Source: Selaginella tamariscina | Lineage: Eukaryota > Streptophyta > Lycopodiopsida > Selaginellales > Selaginellaceae | Length of the DNA stretch: 64,000 nucleotides | Assembly (NCBI GenBank): GCA_003024785.1 | Contig: PUQB01000156.1 | Location: forward strand, 62,001 to 126,000 | Direction of reading: 5' to 3' | In this document: positions 43,473 through 55,854 of the stretch, in pieces | Numbering within the stretch: position 1 is the stretch's first letter | Layout of the letters: each line of letters begins with the position of its first letter | Notes under the pieces: model-generated | Database searches by the model: none | The model's input: only the letters and a program-made list of their open reading frames with translations | What the model was told of the DNA's origin: nothing | Program-made: the position numbers and the translations under genes

Positions 43473-45014
43473 CTATTGTAGTATAAAACTCCATGGTGGC
43501 TCTAGCTGTCCTTTAAGCTCCTGCACCTCAGCGTCTTGTGCTTGAGCATGTTGAACTACCTGGCTAAACTCATTGACCGTCCTTGTTAATGCATTACATA
43601 AGCGTATTTGGAATTCTCCAACCACTGTGGCTCTCCTAACGCGTGATAAAGCATATGTCATCACGTTAGCCTTTCCCATGCAATGCTCAATAGGAAATTT
43701 GCTAAACTCTATGAGCTTAACCATCCAGCGAGCTTGTCAAGAGTTTAACTCTTTCTGTGTGAACAGATACACTAAAGGCTTGTGATCTGTAAACACCTTG
43801 AAACTTGCACCATAAAGATAGTGCCTCCAAACTCATAATGCATTAACAATAGCCAGTAGTTCTTGCTCATACGTTGAGTATCGTTGCTTTGCAAGATTCA
43901 AAATACGACTCTCATAAGCAATAGGCCTTCCCTCTTGCATAAGTACAGCTCCAATGGCCACTCCACTTGCATCACACGATACCTCATAAGGCTTAGAGGG
44001 ATCTGCAATACATAAAACTAGTGCACGTACCAAGCTTGTTTCAAAGCTTGGAAATTGCTTTCCTCTGAAGCACTACATGCAAAGGGAACGTCCTTCCTCA
44101 CAACCTAGTTAACGGAGAAGCTTTCTTGGCATAATTCTTGACATACCGCCGGTAATAACCAGCCATGCCCAAGAAACTCCGTAACTCTTGTGCATTGCTA
44201 GGAACTGGCCATTGCTCCACCACTGCCACCTTCTGTGGATCAGTCTTTACTCCACTTGGCGTCACAATGTGACCCAAATACTCCACTTCGCACTGAGCAA
44301 ATGCACATTTGCTCTTCTTTGCATAGAGCTTTTCTCCTTAGCAACTGAAGGACTCTCCGCAAGTGCTCCACATGCTCCTTCATATTCTTACTTTAAATAA
44401 GAATATCATCGAGGAAGATCTCCACAAAGTCTTGCAAGTAGTCACCAAACACCTCAGTCATCAACTGAGTGAATGTGTGGGCATTTGTTAAGCCAAATGG
44501 CATAACAGTGAACTCGAAATGCCCAAAGCTAGTGTTGAAAGCAGTTTTGTAGATATCTGCCTCCTTCACAGCAATCTGATGATACCCATTGTGCAAATCT
44601 ATCTTGGTGAACACTCTGGCTCCATCGAGATGATTCACGTGGCATGGGCATCCTGTCCTTCATTGTTTGTTTGTTGAGAGCTCTGTAGTCTATGCACATC
44701 CTCATGGTGCCATCTTTCTTCCTGACAAGCAATACTGGTGCACCAAATGGAGACTTGCTTGGTTGTATGAAGCTATATTCCAATAGCTCCATAACTTGTC
44801 TCTTAACCTCTTGCTCCTTAGCATGGCTCAATCGAAACGGCTTACCGTAAATAGCTTTCATACCCTGTTCCAACACAATCTCATGCTCCGCACCTCTTGC
44901 AGGTGGTAAGCCATGAGGTAGCTCATGAGGGAAGATGTCAACAACTCCTCGTACAACAGCTTCGCTCATGGTGACAATAGAAGAACTTGTTTGGAGACTC
45001 AAGCTTTGTTCCAA
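43473..45014 (-). pseudogene. E2 reverse transcriptase and RNase H, frameshifted
   Basis: [18 protein letters not shown]-type linker, [70 protein letters not shown] with intact DD (about 44400). Thumb YLGHIVTPSGVKTDPQKVAV at 44240. RNase H: SCDASGVAIGAVLMQE, YSTYEQELLAIVNAL (43833-44033) and KANVMTYALSRVRR (43660). Breaks near 44640, 44390, 44090 and 43830. Better preserved than E1. Confidence 0.93.
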
Positions 45015-45099
45015 ACCAAGTGTCTTTCACTTCACTGTACTGAAGCTTCATGCGCTTGGTGCTCCACTGGATCTTAGGATCCACACACTCCAACTCCGC

Positions 45100-45545
45100 A
45101 AGAAAGAAAGTCTCCACCAGTTGGGTTTTTGCCAACCTCTAGCTGTAACTCCTCCACACAAGCAATTTAGCTCTATGTGACATCTGAGCCTTCAATCTCG
45201 TATTGAGGCACAGTCTTCGTGCATCTCCACCAGCTGAGGTTTTGCCAATCTACAGCTGTAATTCCTCCACATAAGCACTGTAGCTCTGTGTGATAGCTGA
45301 GCCTCAATCTTGTATTGAGGCATAGTCTTCGTGGACAAGCTGCACTCCTCCACTAACTTTGTTAACACAAAGTTATTGCTACTCCTGCTATCCACAAGGA
45401 CTCGCACTAGATGCTCACCAAGTCGTCCCTCCACCACAATAGCACGTGTCTCCCGTGCCATGTAGTTTACCTGTTGAGCAAGAACAAATAGAAATTTACC
45501 TTGTGGTTTAGAGAAGTTTCCTTTGTGCTTCTTTCCACACTCCAT
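45100..45545 (-). pseudogene. E2 aspartic protease remnant with two 112-bp units
   Basis: TRAIVVEGRLGEHLVRVLVD then SRSSNNFV replaces the catalytic Asp-Ser-Gly context. MPQYKIEAQLSHRATV-type units follow at about 45330 and 45215. Upstream (45545-45690) only a short gag-start-like leader remains. Confidence 0.8.
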
Positions 45546-45692
45546 CTCCTAAAGCTTCTTAGGCGTCTACTTGTCCTTGCTGCCATTGAAACTTTTGCCC
45601 TTGGGCTTGCTTCTCCTTGGACAATTTGCCTTTCAGTGTCCAACGTCTCCATACATGTGGTATTATCCCTTCCCACTAGGCACTCATCTCGA

Positions 45693-45711
45693 ACCTTGCT
45701 CCGATACCAAT
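45693..45711 (-). other. E2 primer-binding site
   Basis: Minus-strand ATTGGTATCGGAGCAAGG, identical in type to E1, near-complementary to initiator methionine tRNA. Confidence 0.85.
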
Positions 45712-45919
45712 TGTTAGGCACCCCTACGTACAAACTAGAGACCTCACAAAACCACCCGACCTCCCTCGAGCTGTTCTCTAGTCTCCACACGTTGCTCTTT
45801 CAAAGGCTTCCAATCTTAGGGTGCCCTTAATTCTCTTAGATTTAGGTATAGCTCTTTAGGAATATTCTGGCTTATACCTTTCTGGGAATATTCTTTGATT
45901 CGTTATATGGGTCGTAACA
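45712..45919 (-). repeat. E2 5' LTR, 208 bp
   Basis: Matches 42410-42619 with few differences; ends next to the CTGCC target duplication. Confidence 0.95.
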
Positions 45920-46183
45920 CTGCCCGAGTCCCATCCACCATGCTAACATGTCTTGAATAATTACCAACAGTTGTGAAAGGCTTGCCATAAGGAAAGTTGA
46001 GCAAACAAGCTCCAAAATGGCATAAGTACACATTTGCTTCATTCACTTGTGGTGCTTTCTGTGCATGCCTCACCTTCAAATGTGACTCTTTGTTTTGGTG
46101 AATGCTATTAAACACCCTTCTGGCCTCTGTCCACTAAATGTGCACCTTCTGCAAGTGCATCTTACCCTTGGCCATGGTGCCAT
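45920..46183 (-). pseudogene. Tnp2-like transposase, N-terminal part
   Basis: Starts at minus ATG 46183-46181: MAPWPRVRCTCRRCTFSGQR, a Cys-rich (CxCxxC) zinc-binding-like beginning, then GCLIAFTKTKSH, a one-base frameshift, LKVRHAQKAPQVNEANVYLC and HVSMVDGTRA. With E2 and one CTGCC removed the frame continues in phase into GSASASKDKEAPTNDGP at 42404. It is therefore exon 1 of the gene whose rest lies at 40527-42404 and 22740-23857. Confidence 0.55.
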
Positions 46184-46211
46184 CCCCAAATGAATAACAT
46201 GAACCCTAGTA

Positions 46212-47459
46212 TGTTAGAGTTTTAACCCAAAAGGCTAACAGGTGGCAACACGTGGTTGCCAAGTGGCCATCTGACGTCAATACCCTGTGTGAGCAACGCC
46301 AAATCTTCCACGACAACTCCTAGAGCCTAACTCAGATGCCCAAATAGGCATAAGACTTAGGGTCCCACCCTAAGTCCTCTAGAATGATTATCCCCCAAAC
46401 CTTAGAGGATAATCCGAACATACTTTAGGATCCTATCCCAAAAGACCTAGACAGACTTATACCCCAACCTTGCTAAGGAGACATGCTTGCACATACCCTC
46501 GTGATAAAGCCAAGGCATCTTGACTTGCCCCTTGTGAAATCACCTTCATCAAGGATTACAACCCCTTTAAGGTGACAAGGGGTGCCCTGAATCACGACTA
46601 ACCCCTAAGGGTTGAGTGGTCAAGTCATACCTTAGTTCTAGGGCTAGTACTTAGTGAGAACACGAGTGTGTACCTTAAGTGCACGAGTGTTCTACTAAGC
46701 AAACTCCCCAAGGCTAAGTTTGGATAACCCTAAGTACATAACCATACAAGTGCCTCAAAAAGGGCTCCTACTAATGAGCTTAGGTTTTTCAACCCCTAGA
46801 TCTCAAGGAGAACACCCCTTAGCCAAGTGTGTTAATAGCACACCTAGTTACGAGACCTAACCTTCCTTGAGCCGATGCCCAAGGCTTAGAACCTTGATGT
46901 TAACACAAGTACACCTACTTACTAGAGTATCCAATCCCTCGGTGTTAATCCCATGAATTAACCCCAAAAGGTGTGCCTTAGGCATTGTATTGTGTGCCAT
47001 CTAGCCTAGTGTCACATCTTCATGTGACATAGTTTCTCATATGTGGGTTATCACACTATAGCCCCTTAGATTCAAGAGTTGCATTAGGTGTCATGAATGT
47101 GGCTCTCCAATGCCAACTCTAGAACCCCTCTGTGATTCCTCAGGAACTCAATAAAGAAAACCTATTAGCTAAGATCCCACGTCCATAATTGGATAATGAC
47201 ACAAATGTGCCTTACTTAACTGTGAGTGCTATACGTTGCTTGACATGGAGGAAGAGGCTAGAGACAAGCCTCAACCTCTAACCCTTGAAATGTGTTGTTT
47301 GATAAGACTTCCCAGGCATGGGTTTGCCAATGTTAAAGGTAGGTTATCTTGAAGGTGGGATGTACCCCTATTATTTGGAAGTTGAGGTGACACAACAGAG
47401 GGTTGTGCCTTGACGACACAAGGTATATCTTGGACTGGTAAAAGAATAACGAGCTCTAC
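46212..47459 (+). mobile_element. G2: partial family-G LTR
   Basis: Starts TGTTAGAGTTTTAACCC and follows the reverse complement of G1 (3321 down to about 2114), then stops at AACGAGCTCTAC. It is joined head to tail to G3. It lies 29 bp upstream of the transposase start codon. Confidence 0.75.
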
Positions 47460-48786
47460 TGTCAGAGTTTTAACCTAGAGGGTTAACATGTGGCAACCCT
47501 TCTGGCGTCAATTCCCTATGTGACCAACACCAAGTCTTCCAAGGCAACCCCTAGAGCCAGACTCAGATGCTTAAATAGGCACAAGACTTAGAGTCTCACC
47601 CTAAGTCCCATATAATGACTATCCTCGAATAATCCAAGCAGACTTTAGGATTCTATCTTAGTAGACCTAGACAGGCTCATGCCCTAACCTCATCAAGGAG
47701 ACGTGACTTAAACATACCCCAGTGAAAAGTTAAGGCATTGTCACTTACTCCTTGAGGAATCACCCTCATTCGGGAGTACAACCCCTTTAGGGCGACAAGG
47801 GGTACCTTGAACCACGACTAACCCTTGAGGGTTTGAGTGGCCAAGCCATACCCTAGACTTAGAGCTAGTACTTAGTGGGATCATGAATGTTTTGCTAAGT
47901 AAACTCCCCAAGGCTAGGCTTGGATAACCCTAGGTACATGACCTTTCATCACAAAAGGGCTCATGTTAATGAGCTTAGGTTGTTCAACCCTTAGATCTCA
48001 AGGAGAACACCCCTTAGCCAAGTGTGCCAAAGCACACCTAGTTACGAGACCTAACCTCCCTTTGAGCTGATGCCCAAGGCTTAGCACCCTAGTGAGAGCA
48101 CTATTCGGTAGAGTATTCAAACCCCTTGGTGACAAACCCATGACACAACCCCAAAGGGCGTGCCTCGGGCATTGTACCATGTGTCATTTAGCCTAATGTT
48201 ACATGAAAATGTACACTGTTTCCCATATATGGGCTATCATGCCATAGCCCCTTGGATTCAAGAGTTGCTCTAGGTGCCACAAATGTGGCTCTCAATGCCA
48301 ACTCGAAAACCTCTTTGTTATCCCTTAGGAACTCAGTAAGGAAAAAGAACCCACAACCACAATTGGACAAGGACACGAACATGCCATGTTTAGCTGTGAG
48401 TGTTGCTCTTAGCATGAAGGAGGAGGTTGGAGACAAGCCTCAACCTCTGACTTTTGGAACGTGCAGTCCAACAAGACCTCCCATGCATAGATTCACAAAT
48501 GTTAAGGGTAAGTTACCCCGAAGGTGGAACGTACCCTTGTTGTTTAGAAGTTGAGGTAGCACAATAGAGGGTTGTGCATAAGCTAGAGCTTGCACCGGAG
48601 AAGAGTAACGAACTCAATCATGAACCCAAGAACCTTCACTCCTATATACTCTACTTTATTTATGTGTAAGTGAATGCCAGCCCCTTTGTTAATTAGATGA
48701 GCTTAACCCTAACTTAACTCCTACCCCTAAACCCTACCCGAGGGGAGGGGATTTTAGGGCGTGGGTTAGGGAAACTCTAGGTTAGC
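47460..48786 (+). mobile_element. G3: partial family-G LTR
   Basis: Starts TGTCAGAGTTTTAACC and matches reversed G1 from 3321 down to about 1905. It extends about 190 bp further than G2, past the GAGCTC-like site, through CTATATACTC to CTCTAGGTTAG. Its last ~280 bp relative to G1 are missing, so no 3' target duplication can be checked. Confidence 0.75.
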
Positions 48787-51140
48787 ATTGGAGGCACCAA
48801 GAGGAAGTGCAAAGTTGAACCAAGTAAGTGTCGATTGCATGAAGCTTGCTCCGTGTTTGTCAGTTTCACGAGCTTTCATAGCTGCGTGTTTCATGAGCTT
48901 TCCTTGTTTTAGGTGTTGTAGAGGCGACCCCTTTGGATGAGCGCTCCCCTTCCCCTCCACCATTGAAGAAGAAGAAGCTGCGGCCAGAACCTGAGCTTGA
49001 TCAGCATGAGCGCTCTCCTTCCCCTCCACCAAAGAAAAAAAAGAAGCCACAACTTGAACATGAGTCAGAGTCAGATGATTGTAGTGAGCGCTCTCCTTCC
49101 CCTCCACCACTAAAAATAAAGAAGCTACAACCAAAGCTAGATGATCAGCATGAAGAAGAAGTAGCTGAGAAATCTGAACTTGACCTAGTCTGTGTACCTA
49201 AGCAACCACGTTCAATGGGAGCTAGAGAAGCAGTAGTCGCAGCCAGAGAAGGAGACGCGGCTTGAGCTTATAGCAAGAGCAGCCAGGGAGGCAAGTTGAG
49301 GAGGCACATCCTGAGAAATCACAGCAACCAAAGGAGCCGCAATAGCTAGACAAGCCCAAGCAAGATTCTATAGATGTTCAGGTTGAGGAGCAGCTAGTAC
49401 ATCGCTTACAACCCTTTGATCATAGTGAGCACACATTACAACCTCAGCCCACCGTTCTCATCGAGCAGTCATTGCATCACACTGAGCAGTTGGTGATTTG
49501 TAAAAGTGCTGAGCAGCCACTTGAGTAAGGCGGGCAACAAGCCGTTCAACATGAGGAGCTAAAAGAGCAACAAACCAACCAAGACAAGCCGGATAAACAA
49601 CAGCCTAATCAGGACTTGCAATCTGATAATCAAAATTCACAATCTAATGATGAGAAGTCGCAAGCTAATGATGAAGATAGTCAACATGAAGAAGTTGATG
49701 AAGTAAGCACTGATAACTCCACATCAACAGTTACAATTTGTTGAGAAGATCAAGAAGGCACAAAGGAAGCAGACAACAACTTGCCTTGGGTTGAAATCAA
49801 ATCCAACGCCTTGTTCAAAGACTCCTCCAAAGCCCAAGGGTGCAAACTTCACCAAGTCAAAGGATGAAATACTAAACATGGATCCCAAAGAACTATCTGA
49901 CCTCCTATTCGAGATCCTGCCAACATAGAGGGAGGTCATAACCAACTTGATATGCAAGAATGACCTCCATGGCTTATGTTTTTTTGATATGTCAAAGCAT
50001 GAGATGATGGATGTGCTCCATCTGTTGTTGTAGCAAATTCGATGAAGTCACTAGTAGAATCCTCCCTGCCTATGCCAATGACTCAAGACAAAGGTTTTGA
50101 AGGCCTACTATTGAAGATTTGTTGCTTTATAGCCAAATGAGGAGGTATCACAAGTTAAGCTCCAAGGCAAGTGTAAAATTGTGACAACTTTTAAGGGCGT
50201 GAAGGTGTGCTGTCAATTTTGAGTGACACTATTCCACAGAAGGCCAAAGTTTTGACAAAAAGGCACTACACATTTCTTGTGTGGGCGGCAAGGGCTCAAG
50301 GATATGGGCTATTGTAACCAATGGGCACAGTTATTAGAGATCAATAAAATCATCGATCAAGGAAGTTACAGACTACGAGTTTGCATTCTTTACAAATTGC
50401 CAATGGGGGTCTAAGATAAAACATGCACATTGGTTTTCGAGACGGCATGCAATTGCCAAAAGCTTGGTGCAGTTTGGGAAACTATAGCCCATAACATTCA
50501 ATGCCAAAGTTGAGTATGAAGTAGATATTGATTACATTGAGAAGCGGATTTCCATGTTGATGAATTGGAAATGGAACCGCCTACAAAAGGCGTTGTGTGT
50601 AGGCAAGAAGACAAGGGACTATTCTTTTGGCAACAAAAAAGTGCAATTAATAGCTTCTGGAGTGAAGATCGACGATGAGTTGCTAGTATTTTTCAATGTG
50701 CTTCATATGGCTAAGCAGCTTTAGCTGCAATACTACCGAGAGAAAGAAGTCCGAGTTGGTGTAGGGTTGGTTCTTGGCTCTAAAGAGGAGAACAACATTT
50801 GGTACTTGCAAATCAAAATTGATGGCTTGCATAAGCTAAAGAATGCAAACAAATATAAGATCCCTAGTGAGGAGAAGCAACTTAGTCTTCTGAATCTTGA
50901 GGTAAAGTAGATGGCCAAGCTACTATTTTTCTAATGTGCAAATTACAAGATATTGTGAGATGGCTTGAATCCTTATGTTTTGTGCCACTAATGAAAACTT
51001 TGGCAATTTGAAGGCTGGGATTGAAGAGGAGGTGTTTGGATAAGAAGACAACTCAAGGGAAGAGGAAGAGGAATATGTCTATACACATTTATTCTTCCCA
51101 TGTAATTTCAATCCTGATTGCATACATTGAGGGCACAAAG
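48787..51140 (+). pseudogene. Unrecognised coding-like region
   Basis: Begins with a 110-codon open stretch (48933-49265) with three copies of ERSPSPPPxKKKK followed by charged linkers, a basic Ser-Pro repeat of the kind seen in nuclear or RNA-binding proteins. Gln/His/Glu-rich text follows to 49740. At about 49860-50030, LNMDPKELSDLLFEILP and ICKNDLHGLCFFDMSKHEMM resemble a small helical SAM-type module. From 50330 to 50930 more frames read VTDYEFAFFTNCQWGSKIKH, YIEKRISMLMNWKWNRLQKA and KEVRVGVGLVLGSKEENNIW, interrupted by stops. The composition is plainly protein-like, but I do not recognise the family. It may be a spliced gene or a transposon accessory gene. Confidence 0.4.
48933..49130 (+). 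repeat. Threefold Ser-Pro/Lys coding repeat
   Basis: GAGCGCTCTCCTTCCCCTCC recurs with variants at about 48939, 49009 and 49087, each followed by a Lys-rich stretch. The spacings (about 70-78 bp) differ by multiples of three, so the reading frame is kept through all copies. Confidence 0.8.
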
Positions 51141-51479
51141 GAAACAAAAACAAGAATACGAGCATAGATTAAAAAGTAGAAATGATCAAAACGCTAACGA
51201 GGTACCTTTGACTAATTTTTGAGAAGTGTGAATTGTTTTAATGCTCAAACCAAATTTCTAGAATGGTAAGCAATCTAGACAACAAAAATAACGAAAAAGG
51301 TACATTATTCTTACCATCATCATTCATAGTTACTAAAAACTTTTGCTTAAGGGGATGCTACTCAATTGAAATGGAGGGAGTCAACTATCAAAGCTCGAGA
51401 GGTTTGCTTGCTATTGTAGTTCTGTTTGTTTTTGTCTTGACTTAGTAAACATGCATAGGTAGTTGAGTACACTATGGGA

Positions 51480-51598
51480 GATCATGTTGTAATTTTGGAT
51501 GATGAAGACAATATCCTTGATGATGGTAAAGTTTTCAACGGCAATAGAGAGTCCACTACCCACACTATCAAACTTGGTAACAATTTGTCTTACAGGTA
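51480..51598 (+). other. Candidate exon
   Basis: ATGGGAGATCATGTTG opens a frame MGDHVVILDDEDNILDDGKV ... KLGNNLSYR that ends at ACAG/GTATGTG, a good splice-donor match. It follows an in-frame-free AT-rich stretch. No domain is recognised; it could belong to the coding-like region upstream. Confidence 0.3.
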
Positions 51599-51639
51599 TG
51601 TGTCATTCCTATTTCAGACCATGTTTACATAGATAATTT

Positions 51640-53150
51640 TCATTACATAAAGATAGAGAGGGCTTTGAATTTCCACATACATGGCCCAGGAAAAATATCA
51701 AGCTTCTCAGTGAGAACAAATTTTTGGACCCCAATGATTTTTTCTATTAGAATATGCGTTTGCTACAACATTGCTGTTTCATGAACTACATCAAGCATAT
51801 AATACTATATATATTTGCTAACCTACAATGATGCCTAGAGTATTGGACCTAGTTTTTGATACAATGAAAAATAAATTATATATGACAACTATATAGTTGT
51901 ATCCAATAAACTATATAAACAGTTGAACATGTCAATAACAAAACTATATGTGGTTATTAGCATGACAAAAAAGCATAAACAAAATGTACAAAATTACACT
52001 TGGATGATATACACATAACTTAATAATAAACTATTACAATAACTATATATAGTTAATAGACAACTATGTGTACGACTTTGCTTCCCAATTGTAACTTTAA
52101 CAAAAAATACATCTAGTATGGAAAGAAACACCCAAAAACTACATCTAGTATGGAAACAAGCAATGCAAGCAGTGAATCTAAGACCAAAAACTACGCATGG
52201 TACAATCAGTTATTGATAAAAAAGACTGCACCAAGGACTAGACATGGAAACTGATGCCAAAAACTATGCAAAGCATTGATGCACATCAAACTATTTTATA
52301 CGATACAGTATTTAACTGAGTACGTAGAATATTACATATAGTATATTCGTATAGTTGGAGATTGAACTATATAAAAAAACTAGCTATAGCGGCCTTTTGG
52401 GGTTTCTAGTGTCCAATCTCTATTGTACAAATTGGTTAAGTTGTTATCCTCTTAGCAATTGTAGGTAAACATGTGTATATGTGCATAGTAATATGTTACA
52501 TGATATACATACGATCCACGTGTGCTATGGTATTTACGAAATACATGCATGTCATACACACTCACGTCATTGTATATGTACACATGTATATACAACACAA
52601 TATATGTAACTCATGGTGTTTTTGTAATACTATGGCTTTAAGAGATGTAGTTAATATATATGTGTGTACACACACACACATACACAAAGAAAACATAATA
52701 TATGTGTGTGTGTGAATGGTGTACATATATAGATATAGAGAGAGAGATGAATATATGCACACCAATGTAGAAAATGCGGTAAACAAGAAAACAACATGGG
52801 CATCCACACACACACACACACAAAACATATAATATACATGTATGTGTACACACACACATACTATGTGGAGAGCTGCTTAAGAATCCCTTGAAGAGTACCC
52901 ACATTATTCCCGTACTTGCCATGCCCACAATTGTTCATGTTTAGGGCATCCTCCTCACACATTCCAAAATTGGGGAAATACACATCATGCTGAAAGGAAA
53001 TTTATGAGATCTAACTCATACACATGGACTAGAAAGACAAACATGTGTACCTTGTGTAGGAGGAGCTAATGCTGCCGAAGCCCATGCTAAAGGCACCATT
53101 CTTCCCTACACCATAGACTGTGGCTCATAGACCCTAGCCAAAACCCTAAA
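51640..53150. other. AT-rich spacer with CA/TG microsatellites
   Basis: No gene supported. CA, TG and TA runs at about 52655-52730 and 52805-52860. Apparent frames here on both strands (Cys/Val/His/Thr repeats) are microsatellite translations. The 52920-53150 part is less repetitive but has no recognisable content. Confidence 0.65.
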
Positions 53151-53881
53151 TGGTTGGCGGTAGTATGGCCATCCCCAAAGTGGATAGCTTGCATGCACAA
53201 GCGGTGCCCCCCAGATGGAGGCCAAGACCTGGGCAGCTAATCGGCCTTGAGTAGATAGCAATAGTTGTCAAGCAGCATTGATAGATCGAGACATGTGTTA
53301 GGCAGCACTAACAATGGGTTAGATCTAATCATCCGGATCAACCACCCAAGGCACAGAGGATGGCACATGTGGGGAAGGTGCATTAAGACAGTTGACCTAG
53401 TACATGGTCCTATTGAAGTAACCCAACGAGAGGATGCCACTAGCGTTACGAACAAGTACCACCCAACCCACTATATAAGCAAGGCAGGCGAGTAGTAGGG
53501 GGAGGGGTTCTTCTAATTTGTCTTCTCCTTGTGTTTTATATTATGTACTTAAATAGATTCCTTGGGCACTGGCCACCAGGGAGGGCCAATCTATAATTCC
53601 AACCTTACAATAAACATACCTTACTTTCCACACTTGTTACATGCCACATAGCAATAGTCTCTCTCCTTTTTAGAGTGAGCTCGCACTTCCCAGTAGAACT
53701 CCAAACCTCCACAGTTCCCTATAGACAGACCCTCATAGCATTCAAGTAGAGGCCACCATGACTACTGGACCTTCGACTCAAAACCCTAGAACTAGATGTT
53801 GGCAACAATGTCATGGAGACCACTAGAACCACATGTGTCCACACACGCCCCACATTTGGCTTGCAGAATCCTCGATAACCA
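53151..53881 (+). repeat. C3 5' LTR, about 731 bp
   Basis: TGGTTGGCGG at the start and CTCGATAACCA at the end match the ends of the C1 LTRs. TATATAAG at 53472-53479 is in register with C1. Middle parts are much diverged. Confidence 0.7.
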
Positions 53882-53918
53882 TTTGTGGCAACCACATAGG
53901 GATAGTTGTTATGCACAG

Positions 53919-55130
53919 ATGGATTTCACTATAGCAAGCTGAGTTGCAACTTGAAGGAGAGATCGGAGAGCAAGGGTTAACTTGTTTAAACAAATGGATA
54001 TTAATAAATATCAATTAGCTAGGAAAATGCAATGTGTAGGCCGGGAGAGGCCAATGGAGAGCAAAGAAGTACTTTGAATGCCACAATTTGCTCCAACCTC
54101 ACTAGCTAGGGACCATGACGTGGATACCATAGGCCCATGTAACCACACAACTTTGCAGGGAGAAAAGATAGGCATCTGGAGAACCATCCAAATGAATGAT
54201 GATAGCCTTGAAGCCGATATCAAGCCACATAGGATGAAAAGATGTATGAAGAACCCTTAGCACGTCCTAATGAAATTCTAGGTGTAGAAATGCACGGAAA
54301 TTAGCAACACCTAGATGGGTGAAATTACCCCTTAATAACCTATGGAGGAGAATGGGACAGATTGTTGGACGAAGGAAGCCCACCACCCGCTCTCAACATA
54401 GGAGAAAACAACAGTTATAATGAGCCCCCACACAACACAACTAAACCTATATTCAACGAATATCCCAGAGGGAGGAGATCTCACGCTAAAGAACTCCAAG
54501 GGATGAGAAGCATGTGCTTTAGGTAGGAAACTCAAAGTGATAACGACAGTGAATGGAGTGAGCACAATGGTGGTGCCCTTACCCATGTTTTGGGGAGTGA
54601 AGGGAAAAGATGCCAACTAGTGTGTGCACAAGTTCAAACATGTGTGTGAACTGAGAAGCAAGACCAATAACCACATAAAGTTGAGCATATTTGTGTGCAC
54701 CCTAGAAAAGAAGGTGTATGCATGGTGAATGCAATTCCAAGAGTCCAACAAAGGAGCTTGGTGGGACGCCGCCTAGAGGGCATTCTTGGATACCTTCCAT
54801 GAAAAGAAGAGTGAGGAAAAGGTAATCCACAACTTAGCTAACATGAAGTAGAAGGTAGAGTAGTCTGTTGACAACTACACAGTTTGCAAGCTAGGATACA
54901 TCACCTGGTTAAGGGACTCACTAATTGACTTCACTAAGAAAATGTGGTATTGGAAGGGATTGCTGCCGGAGATTTGCAAATGGATTGGGTTAGACAATGA
55001 CCAAACATTGGACAAATTGCTCAAATAAGCCAAGAAAGCAAAGAAGTGGGAGGTTGAGAGGGTCCAAGAAATGACAAAATAGGACAAGTTCGAAGATGAG
55101 GGGTGAACACTACCACCATGGACAAGAAAA
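53919..55130 (+). pseudogene. C3 gag, broken
   Basis: Starts ATG 53919 (MDFTIAS, stop, then RRDRRARVNLFKQMDINKYQ) parallel to C1. The gag core is at about 54600-55080 (TSVCTSSNMCVN-region DNA aligns with HVHKFEQVCEL; FLDTFHEKKSEEKVIHNLAN; LTKKMWYWKGLLPEI). Frames are shifted and stops are frequent. Confidence 0.65.
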
Positions 55131-55854
55131 GGTATATATATTAATATGATAAATTTTATGGGTATATAAAACTTTTTCCTATTTTTTAATTTAAGTTATC
55201 ACTAAGAAAGAATAGGGATTGGCCAAGTTGGGATACATACCACAAGGAGATAAATATTGTAAGGTATGAATGTTCGAAGATCCCACAACATAAATGATTG
55301 TTATAGGTTGCCTGAGCTTATGGGCAAGACCCACCACAAATAGCCACCATGACAGTTGAGCGGATTCCAGAGGTAGATGCGACTCACTAGCGGGACCAAG
55401 GCCACTAGACCAACAGACATGACCAGCCTTGCAAAAGGTCGCACTCGGGTGAACGTTGGTGGCGATCATGATCCCAAGTGTCCTAGCCATATTGACAACA
55501 GCATGACAACATGAACATATGGCTAGAGCACTGGGAGATGATTTGCGCATTGTGCATTGGGCATTACCTGCTATATTGCTATTTCTAGATCTTTATGATC
55601 AAGTCAATGCTTGAGGCACATGTGCTGGGGATAGCAAAGGCAACTAGCAACTTGACCACCTCCACATTGACACTGGCCTCTACACCACATACCAATCATA
55701 TAGTGGTGGTACCACTAGAATTGCAATGCGGGGACATCACAATGTCATAGGCCCAGCAGGCCATAAGGGTCACCCAATCAGTTGACTTGGAGAACGAGGA
55801 TGATGGGGAGTTTAGTGAGAAGGAGGTGGTAGAAGAACCCCTCAAGCCTGGGTA

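Larger units (their letters stand above)
42410..45919 (-). mobile_element. E2: deletion-derivative Ty3/gypsy element, 3.5 kb
   Basis: LTRs at 42410-42619 and 45712-45919; CTGCC at 42405-42409 and 45920-45924 is a perfect target duplication. Sister of E1, opposite strand. It lacks gag and the integrase core at the same places as E1, and has two rather than seven 112-bp units. It lies in the Tnp2-like gene near its 5' end, and its removal restores that frame. Confidence 0.95.

Noticed and set aside
22740-46183. CACTA terminal inverted repeats around the transposase
   Set aside because: I searched by eye for CACTA-type ends on both sides and saw none that I can defend.
52473-52928. Overlapping Cys/Val/His/Thr-rich frames
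   Set aside because: Translations of CA/TG/TA microsatellites.
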